Shown here: one piece after another, positions 1-11,839 of the stretch
Layout: each line of letters opens with the position of its first letter
Position numbering within the stretch: position 1 is the first letter of the stretch
NCBI GenBank assembly: GCA_026874595.1
Contig: CM049314.1
Coordinates: 55,969,812-56,033,811, forward strand
Origin: Sipunculus nudus
Lineage: Eukaryota; Annelida; Sipuncula; Golfingiida; Sipunculidae
DNA: 64,000 nt
Direction of reading: 5' to 3'
The notes under the pieces: generated by a model
Told to the model about the DNA's origin: nothing
Database searches by the model: none
The model's input: the letters and a program-made list of their open reading frames with translations, nothing else
Position numbers and translations under genes: made by a program

Positions 1-655
1 CATGTTACGAAGAGGTTACGGATAGAGACCCATGTACGGCCCGACGGAGCTGACCACTATATCACCAGCCAGATGAGGATGTTGTAAATAAATATATCTG
101 GAGCGGTGAGCTCCTGGCCACTTACACAAAAAGTAATCATTTCAGCTTGATCGGTGAGGGGGACAATCTGAAAAGTAGGGGGGTAACCTGAAATCAGGTT
201 CAGACTATCTGAAATCGATTTCAGATTAATGGGGGGTAACCTGAGAGGGGGGGGGGGGCGTAATCTGAAGTCCTTGCACCGGTATAAATATCATGACAGA
301 GTGCAAATATTACATTAATGTCAGAATCGTTCTTACATGAATCTTCTGTTTATACACAATATTGCACATTTATTTTGGGGTTGGTCACATGTTTGTCTGT
401 AAAACTTTCTCCATTAATTCATATTAGGTGATTAGCATTAGTTCTAATTCTGATGAACATCCAACACTTTCAGGATTAGAACTGTCCAGATTTCATTCCA
501 ATGTCCTGATTTCAAGTACTTATGCATTACTCTATAATAATTATTATCTCGCAGAAATTCTATATGTTATATTTATAATATAAAGTCACTGATTAATGTG
601 AGATGCATTTGCTGTTCACTTCTCTTACTTCATTGCATTGCTGTTGTCCGTTCCA
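1..655. other. Non-coding AT-rich start of window
   Basis: No gene seen. Positions about 170-260 hold a G-rich patch in which short GGGGTAACCTGA-like units repeat, ending in a run of 12 or more G at about 246-258. The rest is unremarkable AT-rich sequence. Confidence 0.5.
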
Positions 656-659
656 TCTA

Positions 660-1310
660 AAATATAAAGGTATCCTGTAGCCTGGATGTAGCATATATTA
701 ATAGTGACAAAGACTTACTGGAGTATTCACACCTGAAGGGTTAGGGTAACCTGTATCCCAGATATACCTTATATTAATACTTCCTGGAGTATAGTCTGAT
801 TGGTGATTTAAAATTTGAAGGGTTAGGGTAACCCGTCTCCCAGATATACCATATATTATTAGTTAAAAAGACTTATTGGAGTAATTCAAGTTTGCAGGAG
901 GAGGTTAGCCCGTATCTTGCATTTAGCATATATTAATAGTGACAAACACTCCAGTATTCATACCTAAAGGGTTCGGGTAACCCATATCCTAGATTCAGCA
1001 CATTTTAGTAGTGAACAACACTTACTGGAGTATTTAAAGGCAGAAGGGTTTGAGTAACCTATATCCCGGATATAGCATATATCACCAGTGAGGAGCACTG
1101 ACTGGAGTATTTCATGTCCGTAGGGAAGGTTACCTGTATCCTTGAAAAGCATATATTAATAGTTACTAAAAATATCTCGAGTATTTTATGTCGAAGACTA
1201 AGGGTCACCCTGTCTGTAATATACCATATATTAACAGTGATAAACACATTGGTTATTTCTTGTCTGAAGGGTTAGGGTAACCCATAACCTTATAAAGCGT
1301 ATATTATTGC
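660..1310 (-). repeat. Short array of the ~78-bp satellite, reverse orientation
   Basis: Diverged units each read GAAGGGTTAGGGTAACC, then a CCCAGATAT-like stretch, then ATATATTAATAGTGA, then ACTGGAGTATT. These are the reverse complement of the monomer that forms the long arrays at 25248-27480 and 57653-59885. About eight units are visible, more degenerate than the long arrays. Short open frames here are repeat-derived and not genes. Confidence 0.8.
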
Positions 1311-2243
1311 CCAAAAACAATTTTTGCAGTTCATCAATTGCTTAATATTTATTGTGCTAAAAAAACTCAACTCGCATCCCCTTCTTTAAACTTTTATTTT
1401 ACATACAGACCTCATTCAATTTTTATACTCATTATCATCATGACTTATGCAATCTCCCTGCCATGTTTTTGACTTCTCATAGGGCCAATGATATAAGTGT
1501 CTGTAATATATACAGTACATGACCCGCTCCATTTATATTAACACATACAATGGTTAAAAATATTCATAAGTTTCTTTACATCAATTCCACTAACACATAT
1601 AGCAGTAACTCATCTTTTTTTTTAATAGTAAGATGTTTTTGCCTCGGCAGTTGCCACAGTATCCATAAAAATTATTTGCTCCACTTCGTGGCTTGCCCCC
1701 CCACCCCAAACTATATTTACATCCTCACACTAACCACATATCCACAACAATAGGGTGTTATATTATGCCGCTTATACAAACACCTTATAATACAGTGTTT
1801 CTCTGACGTGTCCTTCTGATCCTAGGATAGTTTTATTTAATTACTCCACTTTTTTAATGACAGATTTTTATTTTTTTTTTTTTTTTTGCTTTTTATTGTC
1901 AACAGATGACCAATTCTCTATCCAATTGAGACAATTTACAACAGATAACATTACATTCATGATGTTAGAAATCTTTCTGTACAGTTTGTGTTTTGCAAAA
2001 ATCATATGCATACAAGGCTAATATATTGCAGATGGGTTCACTACATGTTACATTATGGACAACTTGCAACATGACTTCTGTGTGATTTAATATCCCTTTT
2101 ATTGAAGATGGGCTTAGATACCAAAATTGTGCTCAATTATGTTCCAAAGTCAGTACCAAAATTGGCCCTTAAGATAAGGCTACATTCAACATTCTCAGGA
2201 GAGACATTTTATAATGCCCTGGATCAATGCTACTGCTCTGTCA
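1311..2243. other. Non-coding stretch 3' of the KDZ catalytic exon
   Basis: AT-rich sequence with a T-run near 1868-1888 and no recognisable gene. It would hold the 3' untranslated region and end of the KDZ transposon, but I found no terminal inverted repeat or polyadenylation site I would defend. Confidence 0.4.
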
Positions 2244-2902
2244 TCACCCCAATGTGGATTGAACATGGGTGTTCCTAGCATGTACTGCCTCTTGCAACAA
2301 CCATTTGAACTTATGAACTGTCATTTTTCTGACAATGCGTTTGAACCGATTTAACCAACTAAATGCTTGTTCGGCGCTTTCTGTATTTGTGTTACGTATT
2401 TCCACAAAACGGTCTAAATGAGGGTGATACCTACAAAGGGGCCCATCCAAGGGCATGCATGTTGCTTTGACATGCTTGGTTACATGGAAAATATCCACAA
2501 GAAAATCACAGTTTTGGATGAGCAATTGTGCTCCAGGATTACCATTTTTGGCTAGTTTAGTCAAGAAGGGATGCAGCTCACAGGCTCGGTCATATCCAAT
2601 GTATCTTAAAGTGTCTGGAAATTGTTCCATCAGTGACAGCAGAGCATGAAATACTTGGCTGCTGGACTCACATGTATACATCTCCTTCAAACTCACTATG
2701 ATCCCACATGGTTTGACAAAAGCAAGCACACCTGCTGTTGTGTTGTAAAATGTGGTCAATTTTTTCTCGTCTTTGCATCCTGTCATAACTGTAGAATCCT
2801 CGGGCAATGGCAGATCTTTGGTTGACAGTTCCTGTATCGTGGTTTTCAACATCATGTCACACAAGGTAATTCTCAATCTCTTCTCAATCCCTTGCCCTTT
2901 AC
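2244..2902 (-). CDS. KDZ-superfamily transposase, catalytic C-terminal exon
   Basis: Open frame of about 219 codons entered through a good acceptor (TTTTATTTGTAG) at phase 1 and ending in TGA. It begins with a short lead, then TGCKD, then TTAGVLAFVKPCGII (about residues 60-75 of the open frame), EMYTCESSSQVF, the YDRACELHPFL motif (Asp near 110), a DIFHVTKHVKATC segment and TESAEQAFSWLNRF (Glu near 183). In Kyakuja-Dileera-Zisupton transposases the YD-AC-L block and the late Glu block belong to the RNase H-fold DDE core, which would cut and join the element's DNA in the nucleus. Phase 1 entry matches the exit of the exon at 5074-5214, and also that at 10267-10492. This exon is intact, while the upstream CxC5 exon has a stop. 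Family assignment is from remembered motifs, not a search. Confidence 0.75.
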
Positions 2903-3630
2903 CTACAAATAAAACCAAATTTGTATTTCATTATCATATTGTTACCTTAGGTTTGGTTTACTTATCCCTAACTATTCATTCACAATTGTGCATGCATTTG
3001 CAAACACACGTTGATATTTTATTGCTTGACATAATAGAACACTTTAACTGTGCTTTTGCTTTTCATTATCGTTTTGCACTATCTACATTCAGTCTCTGTT
3101 ATACGGCATATACATATATTATTCAGCTATTATAGTCCTGCCAGTCAGGAACACTCATGCTACTGCTCTCATCTGCACCTGTTTGTTAGTGCACAGACAT
3201 GGTTGTTAACACCCTTCAGTATTTCATGGATCACGAGTACACATACCCTTGCCATGGATATTTTCCTTATACAATTAACAGTCTTATACATATTTCATTA
3301 TTAGTCCTTTAATGGGAAATATGCACCTCATAAGGCATATCTGCTGCATATATAACTGCTATGTATGGGATCTATATAGTGGGGTTGGCCTTCTGTTTCC
3401 ACACAATTGGGCATATATGGTGATTCTGTCTTGAAAAAGGTAATTCTTTCTACTATTCACATGGTCCATTGACTGGTGGATGAGAAAACTTCCTGAGACG
3501 GTTGTACTTGGCTCATTGAAGACCATATGATTAAACCATTCTCAAAATATTTTACCTACGACAAATGGACAAACAAATGTTACACCTATACTTGTGCAGA
3601 ATTTTTTTCTGATTGGTCAATTGGTTCCCG
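2903..3630. other. KDZ gene intron, 3' part
   Basis: AT-rich intron between the catalytic and linker exons. The plus-strand open frames here (about 2752-3304) are not supported by any motif, and the first of them overlaps the antisense of the catalytic exon. Confidence 0.4.
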
Positions 3631-3639
3631 AGATATGTG

Positions 3640-3840
3640 GGTTTATGTGTGGAAACAGATGCACAAATGGACGCAGGGCAGAGCGGAAACGTCAGGGGTC
3701 AAGGTCACATGGTTAGGCACCAGTTCACATGTGACCCAATAATTGTGTAAGTTTCGGAAAAATCCATCCAGTAGTCTCAGAGGAGTTCTCCGGAAATGAA
3801 CACAGCGGGGGCGGCGGCGGAACCCAGTCAAAAACATAGT
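3640..3840. repeat. Dispersed repeat with GGTCAAGGTCACATGG motif
   Basis: GC-richer block with GGTCAAGGTCACATGG, a direct echo of AGTTCACATGTGACCC, and a CGGGGGCGGCGGCGG run near 3805. The style is that of an interspersed repeat. Only one copy is recognisable in the window. Confidence 0.4.
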
Positions 3841-3849
3841 ATCCGCAAA

Positions 3850-4236
3850 ACTTTGTTTGGCGTATACAATTATATAATACAGACCTAATTTCTGCCATGT
3901 ACAGAGGAACTAAATAGGGGAATATTTAAGAAAAATATTAGGAAAAACAAATGAGTGGTTTGAATATTAGGCAGACCTGAAGTGTGAAAATAGGTTTTTA
4001 ATACAAAATTGAGGTGTTTGTTTAAATATTCAAAGGAACAAAGTCACAAAGACCTAGTTTTTGGTTTGGTAGGAGATCTTGGGGGCATCTAACATTATGA
4101 GGAAATTACAATTCCTAGGTCTTACGGTTTCAAAATGTGCCACGTCTTCAAAAAGACAGACGGACAGGCGGAAGGACGACAGACAATGGACTACAACTTC
4201 TGCTCAGTCGGTTCATAGTTTGCTGAGGTAAAAGGA
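3850..4236 (+). repeat. R1 dispersed repeat, copy a (5'-truncated)
   Basis: Shares with copies at about 27485-27985 and 39378-39875 the ordered landmarks TAATACAGACCTAATTTCTG, CCTGAAGTGTGAAAATAGG, TCACAAAGACC, a GGAGATCTTGGGG block, and a tail of CAGACGGACAGG repeats followed by a TGCTCAG...CTGAGG hairpin and A-rich end. It lacks the 5' TTATATTACTGGGAAAAAA start seen in the other copies. Confidence 0.75.
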
Positions 4237-5073
4237 CCAATGGTGGCGCTAATGTCTCCTGCAGACTACAATGTTATTAATGAACTTTGAACAACTTTTA
4301 ATTTTGGAAAAGTCATGAATTTGTTTATTTCATTGAAATATTATATGATTCTGTGTGTATAAAAATATGCAGTATTCAAGGTCAAAGTCAGGGTCAGGTT
4401 GTGATGCCCTTAAATAAGCACCATCCAATAATCTATTCTGATAAATATGCATACTTTAAAGTAAACCGTCCATAAGTCCTGACTTACAAAGCTCATTGTA
4501 CTGTCCAGTGGTAAGGTGGGAGTATATTCAGCACAAATCATGTAATGAATAAAAGGTTACGCCATTGATTTGCATTACATAAAAACTCTTTCCAAGATAT
4601 TCAGTCAACCAATTTTTGGATCAAATTGTGCAATAAAGCAGGAGACATTTAAGAAGTTTTCTAATTTCCCTTGAGATGGCTTCGTCAACGTCAACAATCT
4701 CTCCTAATTCTAAACATGACCCAATTTGAAATTGGAAATGTCCTCCCACCCATATCTTTGCTTTTGTCTAGTTGGGGACATATCAATCAACTATGCATGG
4801 GCCAGTGGTGGTTCACCTCTGTTGCTTGACCTGCTTCCTTGGTACAATTTTATTCAGATTTTTGTAATGGCATCTCTTTTTTGACATATGTGGTATGACT
4901 TCTCCTCTGTGTTGTTTTTGTCAAGTATTCTGCACTATCTTTTGATAAATAGGGATCAGGTTTTGTTTGGCATTGGGTAGGTTGTTTTCTTACCACCATG
5001 TCCCAATTCAACAAGGGACGAACCCAGCATTACATCTTAAAATAATAATGTTATCAATATAACCCTTGTTTAC
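4237..5073. other. KDZ gene intron between linker and catalytic exons
   Basis: Mostly featureless AT-rich intron. On the minus strand a short open stretch near 4620-4740 reads ELGEIVDVDEAISREIRKLL, which looks more protein-like than its surroundings. I found no splice context to call it an exon. Confidence 0.35.
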
Positions 5074-5214
5074 CTTCACAGGGTGTGCAGTCACTATTTG
5101 TTGCATTGTTCATTGTAGTTTTTGGTCTTGCTTTGCTTGTCACGGCTGCTGGATGTCCATCATGTTGTGTCTTTATGGAGCCCCTTGAAGTAACAGTACT
5201 TTGCTCATCTGTCT
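5074..5214 (-). CDS. KDZ transposase gene, linker exon
   Basis: A 141-nt exon with acceptor TTTCCATTTCCAG and donor GAAG|GTAAAC, entering and leaving in phase 1. It is therefore symmetric and fits between the CxC6 exon (leaves phase 1) and the catalytic exon (enters phase 1). The 47 residues are polar and Ser/Thr/Lys-rich (ETDEQSTVTSRGS..., ending NSDCTPCEG), as expected of a disordered linker between the zinc-binding region and the catalytic core. No catalytic motif is present. The exon is supported by splice signals and phase, not by family similarity. Confidence 0.55.
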
Positions 5215-6715
5215 CTGGAAATGGAAACCATGTATTAGCATCCCCAGTTTCTATTTATGTTAGTAATCAAAACACCCATATATGCCATATTATTCCACAA
5301 TGAATCCCCCCCCCAGACAACACAGACATGTATGTCCAGCTCATAATTTCCTGTTGTTGCTTGTCAGTTTTGTATTGTATTTTACAATAAGTTTTATTAG
5401 CCATATAAGCTTCACTGTCTTCTCGTCTTGTGTACACTAAATAAGAATAAGTTAAAGATATGTAATATAGATGTATGTGAGAAGGTATTATGAGTGCCAG
5501 GTGAAATACAGTGGATATGATCAGTCTGAAAAGTCTCATATATGGACCATCTACAAACTTGGTGAAAATATATGACACATGCCATAACAAACAACTTATG
5601 TTAAAACTCCTTTAATTTTTTCCTCAGGAGTTCATGCCAAATTTTGCTTATATTTGGAAGGTTATTATGCCTATAATAAAAAGGATGGGGACCTGGTATG
5701 TTGTTTTATATGCATGGATGTTGTCTACATCAAACTTACCCTCATAGTCTGTTGTCCAAGTCCAGTAACAGTTAACTGACTGATGAATGCATGTTGGTAT
5801 CTGTCGTATGCTCTGCTTTATTTTAATGTTATTATTGTTAAAATAATATCAGGATTGGTTAAATGGTTGAACAGTTTAACAAGTGTGTGTATTTTATTCT
5901 TGGTGATTTCAAAACTTCATTCCAATCTCAACTATACTTTTGACATTTTATTACCTTGTATTATACATACCAGTGTTGTCAATATTTTTTGGGTAATAGC
6001 ATTAATGTTATGTTTTGGTGTGTGTATTGTGCATGAATTGTATCCCTGTATCCTAACTATGGTAAGGTCAAAACTGTCATGTTCATACACCACAATAGTA
6101 CATTTGTTGTAACACCTATCATGTGACACTGTTGATAATTAATGGTTCTTCAGTACGGTGTGTTTCCTACAATTGTTATACAAGGGACCCAACTGTTTTG
6201 CCTTTTACCTTCTTTATTGTTAATGGTACAATAAGCTTTGACTAGCGGTGTTTTTCGGATAATGATAGCCCTTTACAATTGAAACTGAGCACAACTGTGC
6301 CACTTATGGCTTGGTGTAATAAATGTTACTACCATCATTAATCAGTAGATTATGTTCCTGACCTATACAAGTTCCTCTATTTAACACTGTGCCTGATAAT
6401 GTTTGGTGGTCATTTTCAATAATGTGCCAAACCTGCTATTTGGCTCCTCTCCCATCTGATTCTTTGATCTATATCATCTTGGTATCTATTTCCTACGCTA
6501 CTATATTGTCTGCTATGGAAAACTAGAATATCAACCAAAAGCTGACAAAAGCCCTCGGCAAAAAGAACAGTGTTTATAAGTGGTTATATTAACAAGTACA
6601 AAATAATTCTTCTCACAGGGACCTATAACTGTACATGTCTCAGTTATAAATTTAACCTGGAAAAGTATGTACCATGTTTCATAATAATCCACCAAATGCT
6701 TCCTGAAAAATAAGC
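5215..6715. other. AT-rich intronic sequence
   Basis: No gene recognised. Open frames at 5267-5594 and 5783-6129 consist of low-complexity hydrophobic translations of AT-rich DNA. A C-run (about 5308-5315) is the only simple-sequence feature of note. Confidence 0.4.
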
Positions 6716-6719
6716 CCCG

Positions 6720-7805
6720 AAGTTTTATTCTATTCTAAGTCTGTACTCTTGAAAGTAGGTCAGGGTCACCCATCTTTGAACATGACCAAGATTTTGTAAA
6801 CATGCAACAGCACTGAAAAAATAAAGTTCCTGTGTTGAATACCTTTGGAAAAATTTTGCTCACAGGGCCAAAGTTGAAAAATCTGATAAATTTCAGTAAA
6901 ATTGAGAAATTGTAGGAGGCGGCCCAAACTTGTCCAGCAGGTACAAACCAATAGTCCCAGTGATCATAGTTAGTTTTGTGAAAATCCACTGAATGCTTCC
7001 TGAGAAAAAAGCTAATAAGTGTCTATAATCAGCTGTAAAACATAGAAAAATAGGTCAAGGTCACCTATCTTTAAACTTGGCCGAGTTTTTTTAGATATAC
7101 ACGTTCACCAAAGAAATAACATTTATACGGAGATTCCTTTAAGAGATATCCCGCTCACAAGATCAAAGTTGAAAAATCCGGGAAAAATTCATAAAAAATC
7201 AGAAATTGTAGGTGGCAATACATAACTTGTGCAGCAGGTACAGACCATCAGTCCAAATGACCATAGTAAGCTTTGTGAGAAAAAAGCTAATAAGTGTCTA
7301 TAATAAGCTGTAAAACATAGAAAAATAGGTCAAGGTCACCTATCTTTAAACTTGGCCGAGTTTTTTAGATATACATGTTCACCAAAGAAATAACATTTAT
7401 ACGGAGATTCCTTTAAGAGATATCCCGCTCACAAGGTCAAAGTTGAAAAATCCGGGAAAAATTCATAAAAATTCAGAAATTGTAGGTGGCAATGCATAAC
7501 TTGTGCAGCAGGTACAGACCATCAGTCCAAATGACCATAGTAAGCTTTGTGATGGTTCCTGAGAAATAATATTCTAAGAGTTTTTCCATAATCAGCTGTA
7601 AACGTAGGAAATTGGGTCAAGGTCACCCATCTTCAAATTTGACAGAGATTTTGTCGACAAACATTCCACAAAAGAAAGAAAGATTCCTACGGTGAATCCA
7701 TTTAGAGATATCCTGCTCACAAGGTAAAAGTAAACAGATGCCAGACAGACAGAGGGAAGGACAGCTTGGGTGATATCAATAGCCCATCAGCCTAGGGGCT
7801 AAAAA
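6720..7805. repeat. R2 repeat block with a ~275-bp tandem duplication
   Basis: Four related segments each carry GGTCAAGGTCACC(C/T)ATCTTTAAAC or a variant, then TTTTGT/TTTTTAGATATAC, GAGATATCC(C/T)GCTCACAAGG, and GCAGGTACAGACCATCAGTC. The middle two (about 7011-7285 and 7286-7560) are near-identical and repeat at ~275 bp. The outer two are diverged. The block ends in CAGACAGACAGAGGG and a short AGCCC...GGGGCT hairpin before an A-rich end, like the tail of R1. Confidence 0.8.
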
Positions 7806-8433
7806 GAAATTGCAGATACAATCGGGCCCCCTTTTTTTATTTCTTTATTCATCAACAGATGACACTGTGTGACTAAAGTGCTTTTTTCATTTCAATGCTA
7901 CAGTATATTGGTTTTTTTAGTTGGCAATATTATTTACAATATTATGTGTTCCCATACATTAAAGTAACTTTGCAACTCCTTTTAAAAACGTGTGTTGTCT
8001 GTGGCTGATTTATTGTTGCATGGAGAGTTCAATTTCACCAGCTAATGTTATTATTCACTGGAACACTTCACCCCTTGTAAACCATTTATGCATCATTTAC
8101 TGTCTACATCGGGGCTGGGAACTATATTAAGTGGGGTCTTATATGGTCCCATTGCAGTCACACCTCAAGGTGTATATTGTTTGGTTTATGCAGTAATTGA
8201 AGAGTTCTGATGGAGGATTTTACATTATTTTGTATTGGCCTTATCACCAGAGTCATAGTAACAGCACTTCAATCTTGTGATAAATAACAGAATGTGAAAC
8301 CTCTATGTACCAGCAGTAGGTCCATTATAAAATATATACCCTCACTGTAATATGCCTAAGGTCCTTAAATTCTACAATGGGCCAGTCTGGCAATTTGGCT
8401 TGCACTTCATAATATAACATTTCCCTTCTTGTA
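7806..8433. other. AT-rich intronic sequence
   Basis: No motif, repeat family or coding signal recognised apart from short T-runs. Confidence 0.4.
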
Positions 8434-8619
8434 TTTTACCTACCAGTACTTTTACAGTGGGTCCTAAGAGTCATGCCTGTTTTGCCTTAGTTGCCTTTGA
8501 TTTCCCTTTTGTGGACGGACGTGATGGTTCTCCTTGTTCAGATGTGTTCTTTTGATTCTGTTGGTCATTAGTGCTCTGTTCATCTGGTGGTGGTAAAAAA
8601 CGCATTATATTAGCAAGTT
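8434..8619 (-). CDS. Possible alternative linker exon of the KDZ gene
   Basis: On the minus strand a good acceptor (TTTTTTACCACCACCAG) precedes a polar stretch beginning DEQSTNDQQNQKN if entered in phase 1, ending SKATKAKQA and a TGA at about 8471. This resembles in composition the linker exon at 5074-5214 (ETDEQST..., SKARPK...). If the frame shifted once, a donor at ACTG|GTAGGT would restore phase 1. It could be a decayed duplicate of the linker exon, an alternative 3' end, or chance. Confidence 0.3.
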
Positions 8620-8663
8620 TTGAACCAGTTACAGTTTGAAATTGACAGATCTCAGGTCTCACT

Positions 8664-10266
8664 AACTACAATTATGATACATGTATGCTTTCATCTGGAA
8701 TATTTGGTACAGTGAAACTCCTACAGACATCTCAGTAATGCAGACATTAAATCCTGTCCTACAAAATTGCCACTATCTTATGTTTAATGTAAACTCAGTA
8801 TAGCGGGGAACTCACTATCCTCACTGTCCCACCTACGTATGTAGTACTTATTATGAATCTTTAAGGCAAACAGGCATTGCACTACCTTTGATTTGACCTT
8901 GTAGGACCTGTTTTGGTTAAAGTGGTTCAACCCCAGGACATGTGTAATACGATGAACCATTGTGAGTGTACATGCGAAATTCCTCCCCCCTTTCTTTTTC
9001 TCTCTCATAAACCTTTCAGCTTTTTATAAATTACAACAGTTGATATGTACTGGTGTTTAAGCAACTTTCAGTGATTTGGTAAACTGTAATTGAGGGCGGT
9101 TTGGCGAGATAAGAAGGTTATATTCATGCTTAATGTATACTAATTTAAAGTGTTTAGTTATGAATGATTTATTTGTGGGAATTAACATTTTTACTTAGAC
9201 TTAAATGGAGCTTAGCTTTTAGCATTACTGTTAGGGAGATCTCTGTGTATCCAATTAAGGGGAACTTAGTACGTATTTTTAGTCAGGAAATAGGTTTTCT
9301 ATTTAGTATAGTTTTTCAGATTCAACCTTCACAAATACGGGTGTTTCTTTCAGACTTAAAACACTTATTAGTTAGGTGGTAAGGGAACACATGTGGGTGA
9401 CTGTTAATGCTTAGGTGTAGTTTTACTTTTGAATTTGGAACAATAAACAATTATGGGGTATTCACTGTTATCTTAGGGTAGAATTTAGGATTTAAATTAA
9501 ATTTTCTCATCTTTGATGAAATCATTAACATTAATTTCATTCTATTGATACAGCTTTTTCATCTTTGATGCAGTCATTATCATCAACCTCATTGTAATTG
9601 ATTTTTAATTATATAATTATATGTTTTAACTTTTAAACTTGTGTTATGCATGATTTTGGAGGCAACAGGGTCAATGGATGTCTGTTGTGTGTGCCTGATT
9701 AAATTTCCTCACCAGTTCTTCCTTCTCCTCTTTTTTAATAGTTGAAAAATTATTTGGACGTGTAGTTTTTGTAAATTGTTTGGAAGCTTTAATTAAAATC
9801 CATTTGCCCACTGATCCTTGTATATTGGGTGCGAGACAAATGCCAAGGCACAAAGGCCATCCTGGTGAATTGGTGGTTTAACAATATTTCAGCTATGATT
9901 GAAATAAAATATATGTAGTTCATATGAAGCGTAAACATAATAAAAAGAAAGGATATCAGACACATTCATTGATGATTTAACACAACATGCCAATATTCTC
10001 CAAACGGGACAACTCACTAATAGGGGCAAATATTCCAGTCCCTTGAGTGTTCCATTGTTCCCATTTAGGATATGTCAGCTTCATACTGTAATGTTTCATT
10101 AATTTGTTTAAAATGCTTTATGATACACCACACACATTGTATTATTTTTATCCTTATTGCAGCTGAAACTGAGCACTTATTTATATATAATGCCTGGGTG
10201 ATTTTTTTTTGGAACAAATCTTGACACAGAGTACTCTGTAATTTCACAATTTTGTGAAACAATTAC
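8664..10266. other. KDZ gene intron with two unassigned open stretches
   Basis: AT-rich. Minus-strand open stretches at 8784-9008 (TMVHRITHVLGLNHF, then KVVQCLFALKIHN) and 9671-9853 (GICLAPNIQGSVGKW) look more protein-like than the background. They lack convincing splice sites and I do not recognise them. Confidence 0.35.
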
Positions 10267-10492
10267 CTGCACTTTCATATTCCTGATGTCCTCTACAATA
10301 CTTGGAAGGTGCACGATTTTGGCATCCCATCACTGGTGAATTAGGGCAGGAATTGAACACCTTTGGCATGTTTGGTCCCATCTCAACAGAGCACTTGGGT
10401 GCAGCACAGACAGCACGGCGCAGTTTGGCATTCCCATCTATAGTGATGTATCCTTCTCTGCATCCCTTTCTTCCGCATGTGTGATGTGCCCA
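10267..10492 (-). CDS. KDZ transposase gene, CxC6-type cysteine-cluster exon
   Basis: A 226-nt exon with a strong acceptor (CTTTTTCTTTATAG) and donor GCAG|GTAATT. It enters in phase 0, matching the exit of the CxC5 exon, and leaves in phase 1. The translation begins WAHHTCGRKGCREGYITIDG, continues LRRAVCAAPKC and FNSCPNSPVMGC, and ends SKYCRGHQEYESA. The Cys/His spacing (HxC, C, C near an IDGN motif, then C, C and CxxH) fits the CxC6-like cysteine cluster that accompanies KDZ transposases. Its likely role is zinc-dependent DNA or protein binding. No stop or frameshift is seen. It lies outside the 32-kb duplication, so only one copy exists in the window. Confidence 0.72.
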
Positions 10493-10940
10493 CTATAAAG
10501 AAAAAGGGATATGCGTGAGGCCATCCCAGCCTTAGTTAAAACACTGCTTTTATTAAATTATTATTAATCTTACGTTTTTGTGTCAGTTTTATATTCATTC
10601 TGGCAGGTTTTTATTAAGGTACCACGAGCGATTGTTTTGAATCATTCATGACACATATATGTTGACGGACCGACAAGAAAACTGGTGTTAAATTCATTGT
10701 CATAAAGGTGATAATAAGAGATAATACATATTACTTAACAATATCTGTTTACCTTAAAATGATAGCTTGGATGTTTACATCATGTTAACCTGGTGAAACC
10801 CCGGCTGCGTGATATAATTAAGCTGTTTTGTGCAGTGGAAAACTGCTCCACCGTGAAAGGGTTCTCACTAAGTGTAATACAAACATTAAAACACCCTTGA
10901 TCATGTGTCTTCAAGATTTAATCAGTAAGGCAAGTACCCC
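10493..10940. other. KDZ gene intron between CxC5 and CxC6 exons
   Basis: Nothing recognised apart from ordinary AT-rich sequence. The intron continues through the simple-repeat array to 13139. Confidence 0.4.
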
Positions 10941-11786
10941 CGTAAATATCTATATAAACATTACATCTGCATTCTTTCATTCTCTCTCTTTTCTCTACTC
11001 TCTTTGTGAATATGAAATGAATTATACAATATTGCACTACTTACATATAACTTTCTCGGACAAAATAATGTTATTAAGTGAGCAAGTCTGGGATCCATTA
11101 TAATTAATTTAACCCTCTTTCCGTCTCTCTCTCATTATATCTCTCATTCTATCTCTCATTCTATCTCTCATTCTATCTCTCATTGTTTCTCTTTCTCATT
11201 CATTCATTCATTCATTCTTTTTTTCTCTCGTCATATACATCGTTATTGGAAAAAATAAAGCGATTAAATGAGACAAGTCTGGGATTCATGAAAATTAAAC
11301 TCATTTATTAATCAATAAATTCATTCATTTATTCTTTCTTTCTTTCTTTCTCCTTCCTTTATTTTATCTCTCCTTTATCTTCTCTCTCCATCTGTTTATG
11401 AGTCTAATAATGCAATAATTGCAATATAAGATGTACCGTTGTCAGCAAAGCAAAATTATTAAATGAAACAGGTCATAGGAACCATGAAAATTAATTAACT
11501 ATCTCTGTCCGTCTCTCTCCCATTCTTATTCTGATTATTTCTTTCTATCTCTCTCATTCCATCTCTCATCCCTTCATTTATCCATCCTTTCTTTCTCTTT
11601 CTCTCTCATTCATTCATTTATTCTTTCTCTCCATATATATCGTTATCGGAAAAGTTATTAAATAAGATCCATCAAAATTGAATAACTCTCTCTTCTCATT
11701 CTTTCTTTCTCCCTCTCATTCATTCATTCAATCATTAATCCAGTCTTCCCTTCTCTTTCTCTCTCTCTCTCTCTCTCTCATATAAT

Positions 11787-11839
<53 letters not shown>

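Noticed and set aside
8784..9008. Minus-strand open frame with TMVHRITHVLGLNHF.
   Set aside because: Protein-like, but it lacks a usable acceptor and any recognised motif. Noted within the intron description only.
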